A DNA stretch of 49,607 bases from Ignavibacteria bacterium (GCA_012518115.1 JAAYTD010000088.1:1-49607), one strand, 5' to 3'. Counted from the first letter of the stretch, positions 27,050 to 36,015 are shown. Program-made: numbers and translations. The notes: a model not told the origin generated them from the letters alone.

Positions 27050-28093
27050 TTATTTTACTTCCCAACTTTCGCTTCCTGCTAACAGAGTCATCAAATCAGC
27101 ATCGTGATCGTAATGTTTTGCTAATTGTGCTTCTGTTCTTTCCAAGTATGTTTCTATATTGTCTAAATCTAAAATAACTCCCATAGGTCTAGGTAATGTT
27201 GTATCATAGCTCATATTAGATAGCAAGAAAGCCATATATGAATCGCGTTTGTTATGAACTAACACATCGTTTAACGAGTATTTTCCAGTGTTAAGAGGAA
27301 CAACCTTAGGTCTTGCACCGTCCATCATAATACCTTTATCGTTATCTTTTCCAAATACAATTGGCTTACCATGTTCGAGCCATACAGTAGTTTCTTTTCT
27401 AATTTCTTTATCGCTAAAATCTTTTAGAGCATTATCGTTAAAAATCAAGCAATTAGTATAAATTTCTAAGAAAGAAGCACCTTTATGCTTATGTGCTTCC
27501 ATCATTAAATGTTGCAATGATTTCGGATCAGTTGCCGTTCCTCTAGCTACAAAAGTAGCACCTGCTCCTGTAGCTAATGTAGTAGGTTCAAAAGGATCAT
27601 CTAATGCACCAAGTGGTGAAGATTTTGTTTTCAAACCGACGCGTGAAGTAGGTGATTGTTGTCCTTTAGTCAAACTATATATTTCATTATTAAACAGCAG
27701 AATATTTAAATTCATATTTCTTCTGCAAGCATGGATAAAGTGATTTCCACCTATACTCAAGCAGTCGCCGTCACCAGTAACAACCCATACAGATAAATCG
27801 GGGCGTGCTAGTCTAAGTCCTGAAGCTATAGGAATTGCGCGTCCGTGAATTGTATGATAAGCAAAATTGTTCATATAATATGGAAAGCGACTCGAGCATC
27901 CAATTCCACTAACGATAGCTATTTTTTCTTTAGGTATGTTCATTTCAGCTAAAGTTTTTTGCAGCTGAGCAATAATAGAATAGTTACCGCAACCTGGACA
28001 CCAACGAACTTCAGCAGCTGATCTAAAATCTTTTGCCGTTAAATTTTCTGCAGAAGTCGGTGTTAAGTTTAGAATATCTTGATATGTCTTCAT
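27050..28093 (-). CDS. korB: 2-oxoacid:ferredoxin oxidoreductase, beta subunit
   Basis: TPP-binding subunit of a 2-oxoglutarate (or related 2-oxoacid):ferredoxin oxidoreductase, interconverting 2-oxoacid plus CoA with acyl-CoA, CO2 and reduced ferredoxin. N-terminal WCPGCGNYSI holds Cys32 and Cys35; the TPP/Mg motif is GDGDCLSIGGNH (residues 107-118) followed by LLFNNEIYSLTKGQQSPTS. At 347 aa it is typical of KorB. GGAGG lies 10 nt before the ATG, inside the end of korA; only 2 nt separate the genes. Confidence 0.92.
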   Translation of the reverse strand: MKTYQDILNLTPTSAENLTAKDFRSAAEVRWCPGCGNYSIIAQLQKTLAEMNIPKEKIAIVSGIGCSSRFPYYMNNFAYHTIHGRAIPIASGLRLARPDLSVWVVTGDGDCLSIGGNHFIHACRRNMNLNILLFNNEIYSLTKGQQSPTSRVGLKTKSSPLGALDDPFEPTTLATGAGATFVARGTATDPKSLQHLMMEAHKHKGASFLEIYTNCLIFNDNALKDFSDKEIRKETTVWLEHGKPIVFGKDNDKGIMMDGARPKVVPLNTGKYSLNDVLVHNKRDSYMAFLLSNMSYDTTLPRPMGVILDLDNIETYLERTEAQLAKHYDHDADLMTLLAGSESWEVK

Positions 28094-28095
28094 AG

Positions 28096-29937
28096 TTATT
28101 TACCTCCTTGATTAAGCATTTCTAGGACTTTGTTCTCTATTTCGTATGCTTTAAATGGAATACCCATAAGTTTATTTAATTTATGTACTTTCTTTAGGAA
28201 TTTACCTTGTATAATAACGCTCAATTGTCCATTATTTGTTTCTGGAATTAGAACTCGTTCAAAATTATTTAATATTTCACCTAAGTTTTTAGGGAATGGA
28301 TTCATATATCGTAAATGTGCAGTAGATACTTTTTTGCCTTCACTACGCAATTTGTCGGTAGCTGCTTTTATAGCTCCATAAGTACTTCCCCAACCAAGAA
28401 CTAAAATATCTCCTTTTTGTTCGCCTTCAACTTCCAAAAGCGGTATATCATTTGCTATATTATCAACTTTCTTTTGTCTAATTTCTACCATAACTTGATG
28501 ATTTGCACCATCGGAAGATACAGCACTGCCATTATTTTGTTTTTCTAATCCGCCTATTCTATGCTCTAAATTCGGTGTTCCCGGTATAGCAAACATACGA
28601 GCTAAAGTTTTTTCATCTCTCTTATAAGGTTGAAAACCTTCAGGATCAGTAACAAAATATTTTGTCAAATCAGGCAATTTATCTATATCTGGTAAACGCC
28701 AAGGCTCTGTTCCTTGCGCTAGATAACCATCTGTCAAAAGTATAACCGGTGTCATATATTTAGTAGCAATTCTTGAAGCTTCTATAGCTAAATCATAGCA
28801 ATCTGCACAAGATTGAGCAGCTAAAATTGGCATTGGTGCTTCGCCATGTCTTCCGTACATAGCTGTAAATAGATCTGATTGTTCAGACTTAGTTGGAATA
28901 CCTGTAGAAGGACCTGCTCTCTGAACATTAACAATCACTAACGGTATTTCTGCTATAACTGCAAATCCCATAGCTTCTATTTTCAAAGAGAAACCAGGAC
29001 CAGAAGTAGTTGTAACAGCAAGATTTCCACCTAAAGCTGCTCCTATAGCAGAACAAATTCCACCTATTTCATCTTCTGCTTGTAAATGTCGTACTCCATA
29101 CTTCTTGAAACCAGCCAAAAAATGTAAGATTTCCGTAGCTGGTGTAATAGGATACGAACCAAGGAAGAGAGGCATCTTAGTAAGACGCGATGCTGTTACC
29201 ATTCCTAAAGCTACTGCTTCATTTCCTGTTATATTGCGATATATTCCTTTCGGCTTATCCATAGGTGGTACAATAAATTGAGTGTCGAACTCAGGACTAT
29301 TTGTCGCATAGTCGTATCCACACTGCAAAGCACGAGTATTAGCTTCTAAAACTTTAGCTTTTTGCCCAAATTTACGTTTTAACCAGTCAAAAGAAGAGTC
29401 TAATTTTCTATCTAATAGTTTGCAAACTACTCCTAAAGTAAAAATATTTCTCGAACGTAGTATGTCTTTTGGCATTAAATTTAAATCTGACAGAGCTTTT
29501 GTCAGTTCTTCTCTTATATCTATAGAAACTAATTTATATTTTGCCAAAGAACCGTCCTCAAGCGGATTGTTTGCATATCCAGCTAATGTTAAGTTCTTCT
29601 CGTCAAAGCCATTAATATCTGCTATAATAATAGCATTTTCAGTCAAATTACTTAAATTAACTTTTAATGATGAAGCATTTAATGCTATCATAAGATCTAT
29701 TCTGTCGCCCATCGTAGTTATAGGCTTTGAGCCTATATGCACCTGATAAGCAGATACTCCATAAAGTGTGCCTTCCGGAGCACGTACTTCTGCCGGATAA
29801 TCCGGAAAAGTATTAACATCGTTACCATATTCGCCACTTAAAACTGACAGTTGCGTACCAACTAGCTGCATTCCATCACCTGAATCACCAGCAAATCGTA
29901 TGGTTAAATTATCCAATGTTTTTTGTTTTTTTTCCAT
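28096..29937 (-). CDS. korA: 2-oxoacid:ferredoxin oxidoreductase, alpha subunit (gamma-alpha fusion)
   Basis: Large subunit of the KorAB enzyme. An N-terminal gamma domain (about residues 1-190, FAGDSGDGMQLVGTQLS) is fused to the alpha pyrimidine-binding domain (about 225-613, with GSYPITPATEIL, QAEDEIGGICSAIGAALGG and TTTSGPGFSLKIEAMG). The 613-aa gamma-alpha layout is typical of Bacteroidota and Chlorobi KorA. The enzyme links the TCA cycle to ferredoxin under low oxygen; in Chlorobi it works reductively, but the direction here cannot be inferred. 2-Oxoglutarate preference is the likely call from subunit architecture. Confidence 0.92.
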   Translation of the reverse strand: MEKKQKTLDNLTIRFAGDSGDGMQLVGTQLSVLSGEYGNDVNTFPDYPAEVRAPEGTLYGVSAYQVHIGSKPITTMGDRIDLMIALNASSLKVNLSNLTENAIIIADINGFDEKNLTLAGYANNPLEDGSLAKYKLVSIDIREELTKALSDLNLMPKDILRSRNIFTLGVVCKLLDRKLDSSFDWLKRKFGQKAKVLEANTRALQCGYDYATNSPEFDTQFIVPPMDKPKGIYRNITGNEAVALGMVTASRLTKMPLFLGSYPITPATEILHFLAGFKKYGVRHLQAEDEIGGICSAIGAALGGNLAVTTTSGPGFSLKIEAMGFAVIAEIPLVIVNVQRAGPSTGIPTKSEQSDLFTAMYGRHGEAPMPILAAQSCADCYDLAIEASRIATKYMTPVILLTDGYLAQGTEPWRLPDIDKLPDLTKYFVTDPEGFQPYKRDEKTLARMFAIPGTPNLEHRIGGLEKQNNGSAVSSDGANHQVMVEIRQKKVDNIANDIPLLEVEGEQKGDILVLGWGSTYGAIKAATDKLRSEGKKVSTAHLRYMNPFPKNLGEILNNFERVLIPETNNGQLSVIIQGKFLKKVHKLNKLMGIPFKAYEIENKVLEMLNQGGK

Positions 29938-30151
29938 TTTAAAATGAATGATTTTTTATTAAAATATGATGAATATTCTTATAATTTTTCTGTTTTTCGT
30001 TAAAAACATAAATAATATTAATTCAAACTTAACAAATAATTTTGAATTAAAAAAAGATTTATATAAATTAAGTTATATATTATCAAAAATGTTCAAAAAA
30101 ACATTTTTGTTATGTAGCTATAAATAAATTTATAAAATTAAGAAAAATTAT

Positions 30152-30199
30152 AAAAAAATGAACTCTTATCATTATTCTTTCAAAGAGTCCATTTTTTTA
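30152..30199 (-). terminator. Terminator of the rpsF-rplI-serA operon
   Basis: AATGAACTCTT pairs with AAGAGTCCATT (one mismatch) and has T-rich tails on both strands. It lies about 35 nt after the serA stop on the minus strand. Between it and korA, about 210 nt of AT-rich sequence shows no gene. Confidence 0.7.
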
Positions 30200-30229
30200 A
30201 TTTCAATACTAGATAATTTTAGAACTAAA

Positions 30230-31138
30230 TTAACTATTTAGTGCATCAATTATTTTTTGTGCAATTTCAATTCCAACTCTATCTTGTGCTTCGTTAGTTG
30301 AAGCTCCGATATGTGGAGTAACTGAAACGCGTGGATGATTAATTAATTCTTTTTGTGCATCTGTTATCGGCTCATTCATAAATACATCTAATCCTGCTCC
30401 TAAAACTTTACCTTCTTTAAGTCCATTTAGTAAAGCAGTTTCTTCAACAACACCACCACGCGCACAATTGATTATAACAACTCCTTTTTTCATTTTTGCA
30501 ATTTCAGGAGCTCCTACTGCCGCTGGCTCACCTTTAATTAAAGGCATATGCAACGAAATGAAATCTGCATTTGCAAGAACTTCATCTTTGTCGCAAAGTT
30601 TTACGTCCATATCGGTAGTATTAACAAATGGGTCAAAAGCAATCACTTTCATACCAAGTCCTAATGCGCGTTTAGCACATTCACGACCTATGTTGCCAAA
30701 ACCTAACAAGCCTAAAGTTTTACCTGTTAGTTCAACACCAGCAGCATAGTTCTTTTTAGGCCAATTGCCTGCTCTCATCTCCATAGAACTCACGTTCAAG
30801 AAACGAGAAACAGCAAACATATGTCCTATTGCAAGCTCTGCTACAGAAATAGCTGAAGCTCCAGGGGTATTTAAAGTCGGAATACCTTTAGATTTTGCAT
30901 AAGCAACATCAATATTATCCACACCAACACCGCCACGACCAATAGCTTTAAGTTGAGTTCCCGCATCAATAACTTCTTTTGTTACTTTTGTTGCTGAACG
31001 AACGATAATTGCATTATATTTAGCAATTTCTACTAATAATTCTTCCGGAGTAAGTTTTTGTTCTACTACTTCCAATCCGGCTTTTCTCATTAGATCGGAA
31101 CCTACTTTTTCAATTCCGTCTGTTACAATTACTTTCAT
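30230..31138 (-). CDS. serA: D-3-phosphoglycerate dehydrogenase, short form
   Basis: First enzyme of serine synthesis, oxidising 3-phosphoglycerate with NAD. The nucleotide-binding loop is GLLGFGNIG (residues 143-151). The catalytic set Arg227 (NCARGG), Glu256 (FMNEP) and His276 (PHIGAS) is complete. At 302 aa it ends after the core domains and lacks the C-terminal ACT/ASB regulatory domains, so serine feedback by ACT is not expected. It lies 34 nt after rplI without an obvious terminator and is probably read through from the rpsF promoter. Confidence 0.9.
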   Translation of the reverse strand: MKVIVTDGIEKVGSDLMRKAGLEVVEQKLTPEELLVEIAKYNAIIVRSATKVTKEVIDAGTQLKAIGRGGVGVDNIDVAYAKSKGIPTLNTPGASAISVAELAIGHMFAVSRFLNVSSMEMRAGNWPKKNYAAGVELTGKTLGLLGFGNIGRECAKRALGLGMKVIAFDPFVNTTDMDVKLCDKDEVLANADFISLHMPLIKGEPAAVGAPEIAKMKKGVVIINCARGGVVEETALLNGLKEGKVLGAGLDVFMNEPITDAQKELINHPRVSVTPHIGASTNEAQDRVGIEIAQKIIDALNS

Positions 31139-31172
31139 AGTTTATAGAGTTTTAATATAAGGTGAAAAAAAT

Positions 31173-31625
31173 TTATTGTTCTTTCTCGTCAATTACCCAA
31201 ACTTTTATAGAAGTCATAACCTCTGAATGAAGTTTAACTTTCACATCAAAGATACCTAATGTTTTTATTGTATCTTCAATAAGAATATATCTCTTATCTA
31301 TATCAAATCCTTTTGCAGCAAGTTCTTCAGCAATCATTTGATTTGTAACTGAACCATAAAGTTTGCTGTCTTCGCCGACTTTCATCTTAACAGTAATTTG
31401 CGTATCAGAGATTTTTGCAGCTAATAGTTTAGCATCTTCTTTTGTTTTTTCTACTTGTTTCAAATATTGTTTTTTCTCTATCTCAATCCTTTTGATAGCT
31501 CCTTCCTTAGCTAAATAAGCATAACCACGCGGAATAAGATAATTCCTTGCATAGCCATCTTTTACATTAACTATATCTCCAATCTTGCCAAGATTATCAA
31601 CATTTTTCCTAAGAATTATTTTCAT
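31173..31625 (-). CDS. rplI: 50S ribosomal protein bL9
   Basis: Large-subunit protein bL9. It starts MKIILRKNVDNLGKIGDIVN, with the classic GYARNYLIPRG motif at residues 24-34, a central long helix (about 42-75) and a C-terminal rRNA-binding domain. At 150 aa it has normal length. A strong GAGGAGG lies 8 nt before the ATG, and the start shares one base with the rpsF stop (TAATG). Confidence 0.96.
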   Translation of the reverse strand: MKIILRKNVDNLGKIGDIVNVKDGYARNYLIPRGYAYLAKEGAIKRIEIEKKQYLKQVEKTKEDAKLLAAKISDTQITVKMKVGEDSKLYGSVTNQMIAEELAAKGFDIDKRYILIEDTIKTLGIFDVKVKLHSEVMTSIKVWVIDEKEQ

Positions 31626-32170
31626 TATTTTTCCTCCTCAACTTCTTGATTAGCATCAGAATTTTCTACTTCTTCTTTCACTGTTGACTTTGTTGTGTCT
31701 TCATCATCATAAGTAGTTTCATCGTCATCGTCCTCTAAATCATCATCTATATCATATTCTGTTGCTTTCTTATTGAAACGAGAACCTCCCGAAGTATCAT
31801 CTGACGCTGATGAAATCGTAGTTTCACCAGATTTTCCTTCTGCTAATGAACGTTCCCTACGATATTCACGTAATGCACTGCTAAGCTGAAGTGTTAAATG
31901 CCTTAAAATAGTATCTTCAAGCGTTAAAAAACGCTCTAAAGAAGGAAGTATGCTCGGAACTGAATTGAAAATTAAATGGACATAATATCCATTGTATTTC
32001 TTGTTTATAGGATAAGCTAAGCGGCGGCGACCCCATTTGTTTTTTTCTTCTATCTCGCCACCATAATTCTCTAAGTAATTTGTAATTTTTGTAATTACTG
32101 CATCAATGTCTGGATCTTCAAGTGCCGCATTAATAATGATGGTTGTCTCGTAGACACGGCGTAAACTCAT
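31625..32170 (-). CDS. rpsF: 30S ribosomal protein bS6 with long acidic tail
   Basis: The bS6 core occupies about residues 1-98 (YETTIIINAALEDPDIDAVI; NKWGRRRLAYPINKKYNGYY). It is followed by an 80-residue extension that turns strongly acidic (DDDLEDDDDE near residues 142-151) and ends in Glu/Lys. Usual bS6 proteins are 95-135 aa. E. coli S6 also has an acidic end that RimK extends with glutamates, but a tail of this size is unusual. AGGAG precedes the ATG. A strong promoter is at 32222-32253; rplI overlaps its stop. rpsR is missing from its usual place between the two. Confidence 0.93.
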   Translation of the reverse strand: MSLRRVYETTIIINAALEDPDIDAVITKITNYLENYGGEIEEKNKWGRRRLAYPINKKYNGYYVHLIFNSVPSILPSLERFLTLEDTILRHLTLQLSSALREYRRERSLAEGKSGETTISSASDDTSGGSRFNKKATEYDIDDDLEDDDDETTYDDEDTTKSTVKEEVENSDANQEVEEEK

Positions 32171-32221
32171 TTGAACTCCTAAGTTTATTTAAATTTTGAA
32201 AATATTTATAATAATGAACTT

Positions 32222-32253
32222 CAAAAATACGTTTTTTTTATCTAAAAAACAAA
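32222..32253 (-). promoter_or_regulatory. Promoter of rpsF-rplI
   Basis: On the minus strand TTTG (32253-32250), 20 nt, then TATTTTTG (32229-32222) gives a full match to the Bacteroidota promoter pattern. The start point would be near 32215, leaving a leader of about 45 nt before rpsF. Confidence 0.65.
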
Positions 32254-32291
32254 TAATTCTAAAATTTATTGTATTTTTTATGCTTTTTTAT

Positions 32292-33191
32292 CTAAAAAAA
32301 CAACAAACCGACAATTACAAGAACTGTAAAAAGTAAAGTTAAAAATGTTAATATTGGCATCTGTCTATCTAAAATTTTACCTGTTTCTTTTGTAATTGCT
32401 GATATATGGAACAAAAAGATAGGAAAAGATAAAATAAAAAGATAAGCAGAAAAATTTGCATCTATCTTGTTCATATAGCAAATCATTGCAACAAATGCTG
32501 AAATTATCAAAAATATATGATAAATCTTTGCTTTTCGCAAACCTATCTTCACAGGAATAGTAATTTTACCATGATTTTTATCATTCTCAACATCTCGCAT
32601 ATTATTCAAATTTAAAACTGCTACAGATAAAAAACCAACAGAAAAAGCTGGTAAAAATATTGCAAAGTTTATACTGTTACTCATTAAAAAATAACTACCT
32701 ACAGTGCTTACTAAACCAAAAAAAACAAACACAAAAATATCACCTAAACCCTTATAGCCATAAGCATTTTTTCCCAAAGTATAAGCTAAAGCCGATAAAA
32801 TAGAAAGCAAACCAAGAAATATAAACAACAAACTATTTAATGTTAAAACATCCCAAACAGTATAAATTAAACTTAAACCGAAAACTATTGATAGCATGAT
32901 AAAAAGAAATATCATTTGCCGAATGTTAGATATAGATAATTTTCCCTGTTGCAGACTTCTAATAGGACCTACCCTGTTCGCATTGTCCGTTCCTTTTTTA
33001 ATATCTCCTAATTCATTGGCAAGATTAGATAAAATTTGCAAAGAGAGAGTCGTAGCTATTGCAAAAACAAATGTATATACATTAAACTTTTCTTCCGAAA
33101 ATGCTATAAAAGAGCCCATAATTATTCCTGAAACCGACAAAGGCAGCGTTCTCAAACGAAAACTTTTTATATAATATTTTAATTTACTCAA
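32292..33191 (-). CDS. menA: 1,4-dihydroxy-2-naphthoate polyprenyltransferase
   Basis: UbiA-family membrane prenyltransferase attaching the polyprenyl chain in menaquinone synthesis. Eight or nine transmembrane helices are visible. The first Asp-rich motif is NLANELGDIKKGTDNAN (about residues 61-77), followed by the MenA-typical RVGPIRSLQQGKLS. The second is NNMRDVENDKNHGK. At 299 aa it has normal length. The start codon is TTG: GGAG sits 7 nt upstream, the TTG overlaps the ubiE stop (TTGA), and the next in-frame ATG is inside helix one. Confidence 0.92.
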   Translation of the reverse strand: MSKLKYYIKSFRLRTLPLSVSGIIMGSFIAFSEEKFNVYTFVFAIATTLSLQILSNLANELGDIKKGTDNANRVGPIRSLQQGKLSISNIRQMIFLFIMLSIVFGLSLIYTVWDVLTLNSLLFIFLGLLSILSALAYTLGKNAYGYKGLGDIFVFVFFGLVSTVGSYFLMSNSINFAIFLPAFSVGFLSVAVLNLNNMRDVENDKNHGKITIPVKIGLRKAKIYHIFLIISAFVAMICYMNKIDANFSAYLFILSFPIFLFHISAITKETGKILDRQMPILTFLTLLFTVLVIVGLLFF

Positions 33192-33883
33192 GATTTTACT
33201 CCTACATAAATAGTAGATATACCAAATGTTAGACGGTGTTGCACTAAATCAGTAAAACCCGTACAAGACATTAGCTCTAAAAATTCCTTACTTTGCGGAA
33301 AAGATGAAACAGAATTGGGAAGATATTCATAAGCAGACTTATTACCGGAAATAGCACCACCTAAACGTGGTAAAATATTCTTAAAATAAAGTCCGTACAA
33401 TTGTTTCATAGGAAAAATAATAGGACGAGAAAACTCTAAAATAATAACTTGCCCACCAGAACGTAAAACGCGATGCATTTCACTCAGTCCAAGAGATAAA
33501 TTTTCAAAATTGCGAACACCAAAAGCAACTATAACAGCCGAAAAATATCCGTCAGGAAACTCTAATTGTTCGCTATCACCATAACGAAAAGATACTTTAC
33601 CACTTACCCCCTTTTTTGTCGCCTTTTCTGTAGCTATATTAAACATATTTTCCGAAATATCAACTCCTATAAGCTCCTTAGCTCCATGTTTCACAGCTAA
33701 AAACGAAAAATCACCAGTACCACAAGCAATATCAAGAACACGTTCTAAGTTCTGCTTTTTAATGTACTTGATAGCTTTACATCGCCAAATTTTATCTATA
33801 TTAAACGATAACAAATGATTTAAAAAATCATATTTCGGTGCAATATTATTAAAAAGCCTCCTTATATTTTCTTTTTTTGCCAT
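33188..33883 (-). CDS. ubiE: Demethylmenaquinone methyltransferase
   Basis: SAM-dependent C-methyltransferase for the last step of menaquinone synthesis (also called menG). It has the UbiE pattern FNNIAPKYDFLNHLLSF near the N-terminus, the SAM loop DIACGTGDFSFLAVKHGA (about residues 47-64) and the second signature RVLRSGGQVIILEFSRP. At 231 aa it has normal length. The stop overlaps the menA start, so the two menaquinone steps are translated together. With no ubiquinone genes in view, the menaquinone role is the best call. Confidence 0.94.
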   Translation of the reverse strand: MAKKENIRRLFNNIAPKYDFLNHLLSFNIDKIWRCKAIKYIKKQNLERVLDIACGTGDFSFLAVKHGAKELIGVDISENMFNIATEKATKKGVSGKVSFRYGDSEQLEFPDGYFSAVIVAFGVRNFENLSLGLSEMHRVLRSGGQVIILEFSRPIIFPMKQLYGLYFKNILPRLGGAISGNKSAYEYLPNSVSSFPQSKEFLELMSCTGFTDLVQHRLTFGISTIYVGVKS

Positions 33884-34052
33884 AATACAAAACTAAGGTT
33901 TTTTTATTAAAAATCATTGCTATTTTTATAAGACTTTTTTAATAAAACAATAGATTATTTCTACTGACAAGTTTATTTACTTGTTTTTTAAAATACAATT
34001 ATTGATAAAAATACACATTTTATCAAACAGAAATGTTTTAAAAACAGTATAA

Positions 34053-34088
34053 AAAAAAACTTAGCGGCATTTGCTAGCTAAGTTTTTT
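34053..34088 (-). terminator. Terminator of secE-nusG
   Basis: AAAACTTAGC pairs with GCTAAGTTTT around an 11-nt loop, and the minus strand continues in T. It lies about 33 nt after the nusG stop. Confidence 0.75.
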
Positions 34089-34120
34089 ATATATACATTT
34101 ACATTTAAACTATATAAATT

Positions 34121-34708
34121 TTAATTATGATCCATTTCAACTTGAACAAAATCAAGTTCTATAGGTGTCTTACGTCCTAATATCCCCACTTCTACTTTAA
34201 GCTTTTGTTTATCATTATTAACTTCTTTTATAACGCCCGAAAAACCTGTAAATGGTCCGTCAACTACCTTGACCGGATCATTCTCACTAAATATTTGTCC
34301 CATTGTTTCTATTCCGGCACGTCCTTCTACTATTCCAAAGACACGTTCAACTTCACTTAATTGCAATTGAGCAGGTGCATTTTTTCTTCCAAGGAAATTC
34401 ATGACTCCTGTTATGCTTGTAACCATATCTATAATCTTCTTATCAAGATTAGCTTTAATTAATATATAACCTGACAAAAAGTTACGTGTTTTTGTTCTAC
34501 GTTTTCCATTTTTTACTTCAAAAACAGTTTCTAACGGAACAACTACATCACTTATTTTATCTTGCAATTCAAGCCGTTTAATTTCTGCATCGATAGCTTG
34601 TTTGATACGGTTTTCATGTCCTGTAAAAGTTCTTATACAGTACCATTTCAAATCGTCATCTAATTGTTCCAATTCGCTTGCGTTATTTTCTTTATTTACT
34701 GTTTCCAT
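34121..34708 (-). CDS. nusG: Transcription termination/antitermination protein NusG
   Basis: RNA-polymerase-binding elongation factor that also links to Rho or the ribosome. The NGN domain (about residues 18-125) begins LKWYCIRTFTGHENRIKQAI. The C-terminal KOW domain (about 140-195) has NDPVKVVDGPFTGFSGVIKEVN. At 195 aa it has normal length. It is 19 nt downstream of secE. Unusually, the rplK-rplA-rplJ-rplL genes that follow nusG in most bacteria do not; ubiE-menA follow after a terminator. Confidence 0.96.
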   Translation of the reverse strand: METVNKENNASELEQLDDDLKWYCIRTFTGHENRIKQAIDAEIKRLELQDKISDVVVPLETVFEVKNGKRRTKTRNFLSGYILIKANLDKKIIDMVTSITGVMNFLGRKNAPAQLQLSEVERVFGIVEGRAGIETMGQIFSENDPVKVVDGPFTGFSGVIKEVNNDKQKLKVEVGILGRKTPIELDFVQVEMDHN

Positions 34709-34727
34709 ACTATCTTCTCGCTAGTTC

Positions 34728-34919
34728 TTAAAAGAGTAATTTTAACAATCTAACTACTATTTCGTCAACAATGAAAGTAAAAACAACGAACAAACCACAC
34801 ACTACAATAACTACTCCTGTAGATTCTTTAAGTTGTTCTTTAGTTGGCCAAGATACTTTTTTCATCTCGGAATTTACTTCTTTCGAGAACTTTTTTATTT
34901 TTCCTACTAATGATGCCAT
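34728..34919 (-). CDS. secE: Preprotein translocase subunit SecE
   Basis: Small single-helix subunit of SecYEG. Residues 1-30 form the amphipathic part with the conserved EMKKVSWPTKEQL; one transmembrane helix follows (about 34-56). The start is the ATG at 34919 (MASLVGKIKKFSKEV, 63 aa). The open frame continues upstream only because it reads through tRNA-Thr, so that longer version is rejected. It lies about 93 nt downstream of tRNA-Thr and just upstream of nusG, the classic order. Confidence 0.95.
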   Translation of the reverse strand: MASLVGKIKKFSKEVNSEMKKVSWPTKEQLKESTGVVIVVCGLFVVFTFIVDEIVVRLLKLLF

Positions 34920-35012
34920 AATTATTTCTCTATATTTTAATATTTGTTTCTTATAAAATGTAACTTGCGGTTTTTGGGACTGCCACTCTATAGTTGAGTT
35001 ATATCCATAAAG

Positions 35013-35084
<72 letters not shown>

Positions 35085-35201
35085 ACTATTGTTGTCAATC
35101 TATATATTAAGTATCTGTTTAAAGAGATGTATAAAAAAAAGCGGAAAGACCGCTTATTCTTTTGTTACCTTAATACATAGTATAAATATCTTATCTTTTT
35201 G

Positions 35202-35273
35202 AGCGGGAGACGAGACTCGAACTCGCGACATCTTGCTTGGAAGGCAAGAACTCTACCACTGAGCTACTCCCGC
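35202..35273 (-). tRNA. tRNA-Gly (anticodon TCC)
   Basis: A 72-nt cloverleaf on the minus strand with acceptor GCGGGAG/CTCCCGC. Its anticodon stem CTTGC/GCAAG encloses loop CTTCCAA, giving anticodon TCC. The T arm contains GTTCGAGTC. CCA is not encoded. Confidence 0.95.
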
Positions 35274-35282
35274 TTTATATGG

Positions 35283-35366
35283 TGGGCAGAGAAGGATTCG
35301 AACCTCCGTAAGGCATGGCCTAACAGATTTACAGTCTGTCCCGTTTAACCGCTTCGGTATCTGCCC
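35283..35366 (-). tRNA. tRNA-Tyr (anticodon GTA)
   Basis: An 84-nt class II tRNA on the minus strand with acceptor GGGCAGA/TCTGCCC. Anticodon stem CAGAC/ATCTG-type pairing surrounds GTA. A long variable arm (GGCCATGCCTTACGG region) is present, as in bacterial tRNA-Tyr. GGTTCGAATCC forms the T arm. CCA is not encoded. Confidence 0.95.
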
Positions 35367-35759
35367 ATCATTTTATAGAGAATACAAAAATAACACTTTT
35401 TTTTTATATATGCAAGTTTTTTTTCATTAAATCATCATTTTTTTAGTTTTTTTATATTTTCTTGTCCAAAGAACAAAATAATTTTTTTCATTACTACATA
35501 ATAAAGTAATAACATTACTCAATATGTATTATATTTTCAGTAAAAAGTTCTGTACTGTTTATTTATAAAAACAGAAATTACCAAGCAATACAGAGATAGT
35601 TAAAGATAGAGTTTTTTCATTTTTTCAGTATAAAGAATAAAAAAAACTGTCACTTTTTCTAATAAAATTGATGTTATATTTTGAAAAATTTTTTTTATTT
35701 ACAAAAAAATCGTAAATTTGTAGTCTTAATATTAAAATTTAAATACGGAATAGAAAAAA
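35367..35759. other. Divergent intergenic region, tRNA operon / rpmG
   Basis: 393 nt of very AT-rich sequence. It holds the tRNA-operon promoter on the minus strand at 35385-35416 and a -7-like TAAATTTG at 35713-35720 about 40 nt before rpmG, whose -33 position reads TTTT. I saw no gene, repeat element or stable hairpin in the rest. Confidence 0.45.
35385..35416 (-). promoter_or_regulatory. Promoter of tRNA-Tyr-Gly-Thr-secE-nusG
   Basis: On the minus strand CTTG (35416-35413), 20 nt, then TATTTTTG (35392-35385). The predicted start (about 35378) is roughly 12 nt before the 5' end of tRNA-Tyr, an expected distance for a processed tRNA leader. Confidence 0.6.
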
Positions 35760-35939
35760 ATGGCAAAAAAAGAACAGAGAATTACGGTTACTCTTGAATG
35801 TACTGAAGCAAGAGCAGAAGGAAAACCTGCTTCTCGCTACACTACTAAAAAGAACAAACAGAACACAAGTGCAAGAATTGAGTTAAAAAAATATAACCCT
35901 TTTTTGCGTAGACATACTTTGCATAAAGAAATCAAATAA
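35760..35939 (+). CDS. rpmG: 50S ribosomal protein bL33
   Basis: A 59-aa large-subunit protein. It has [40 protein letters not shown] and the C-terminus TLHKEIK, matching the Bacteroidota-type L33. Only one cysteine (Cys14) is present, so it is the zinc-free form. In many Bacteroidota rpmG sits between rpmB and a DUF4295 gene; here it stands alone between the tRNA operon and a terminator. Confidence 0.93.
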   Translation: MAKKEQRITVTLECTEARAEGKPASRYTTKKNKQNTSARIELKKYNPFLRRHTLHKEIK

Positions 35940-35970
35940 ATGCAAAAAAGAACGAATAATTTTAGAATAC

Positions 35971-36015
35971 AATAATCCTGCATAGCATCAGATTGTTATA
36001 CAGGATTATTTTTGT
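35971..36015 (+). terminator. Terminator of rpmG
   Basis: AATAATCCTG (35971-35980) pairs perfectly with CAGGATTATT (36001-36010) around a 20-nt loop, followed by T's. The right arm overlaps the last codons of the convergent DedA gene, so it may serve both directions. Confidence 0.7.
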
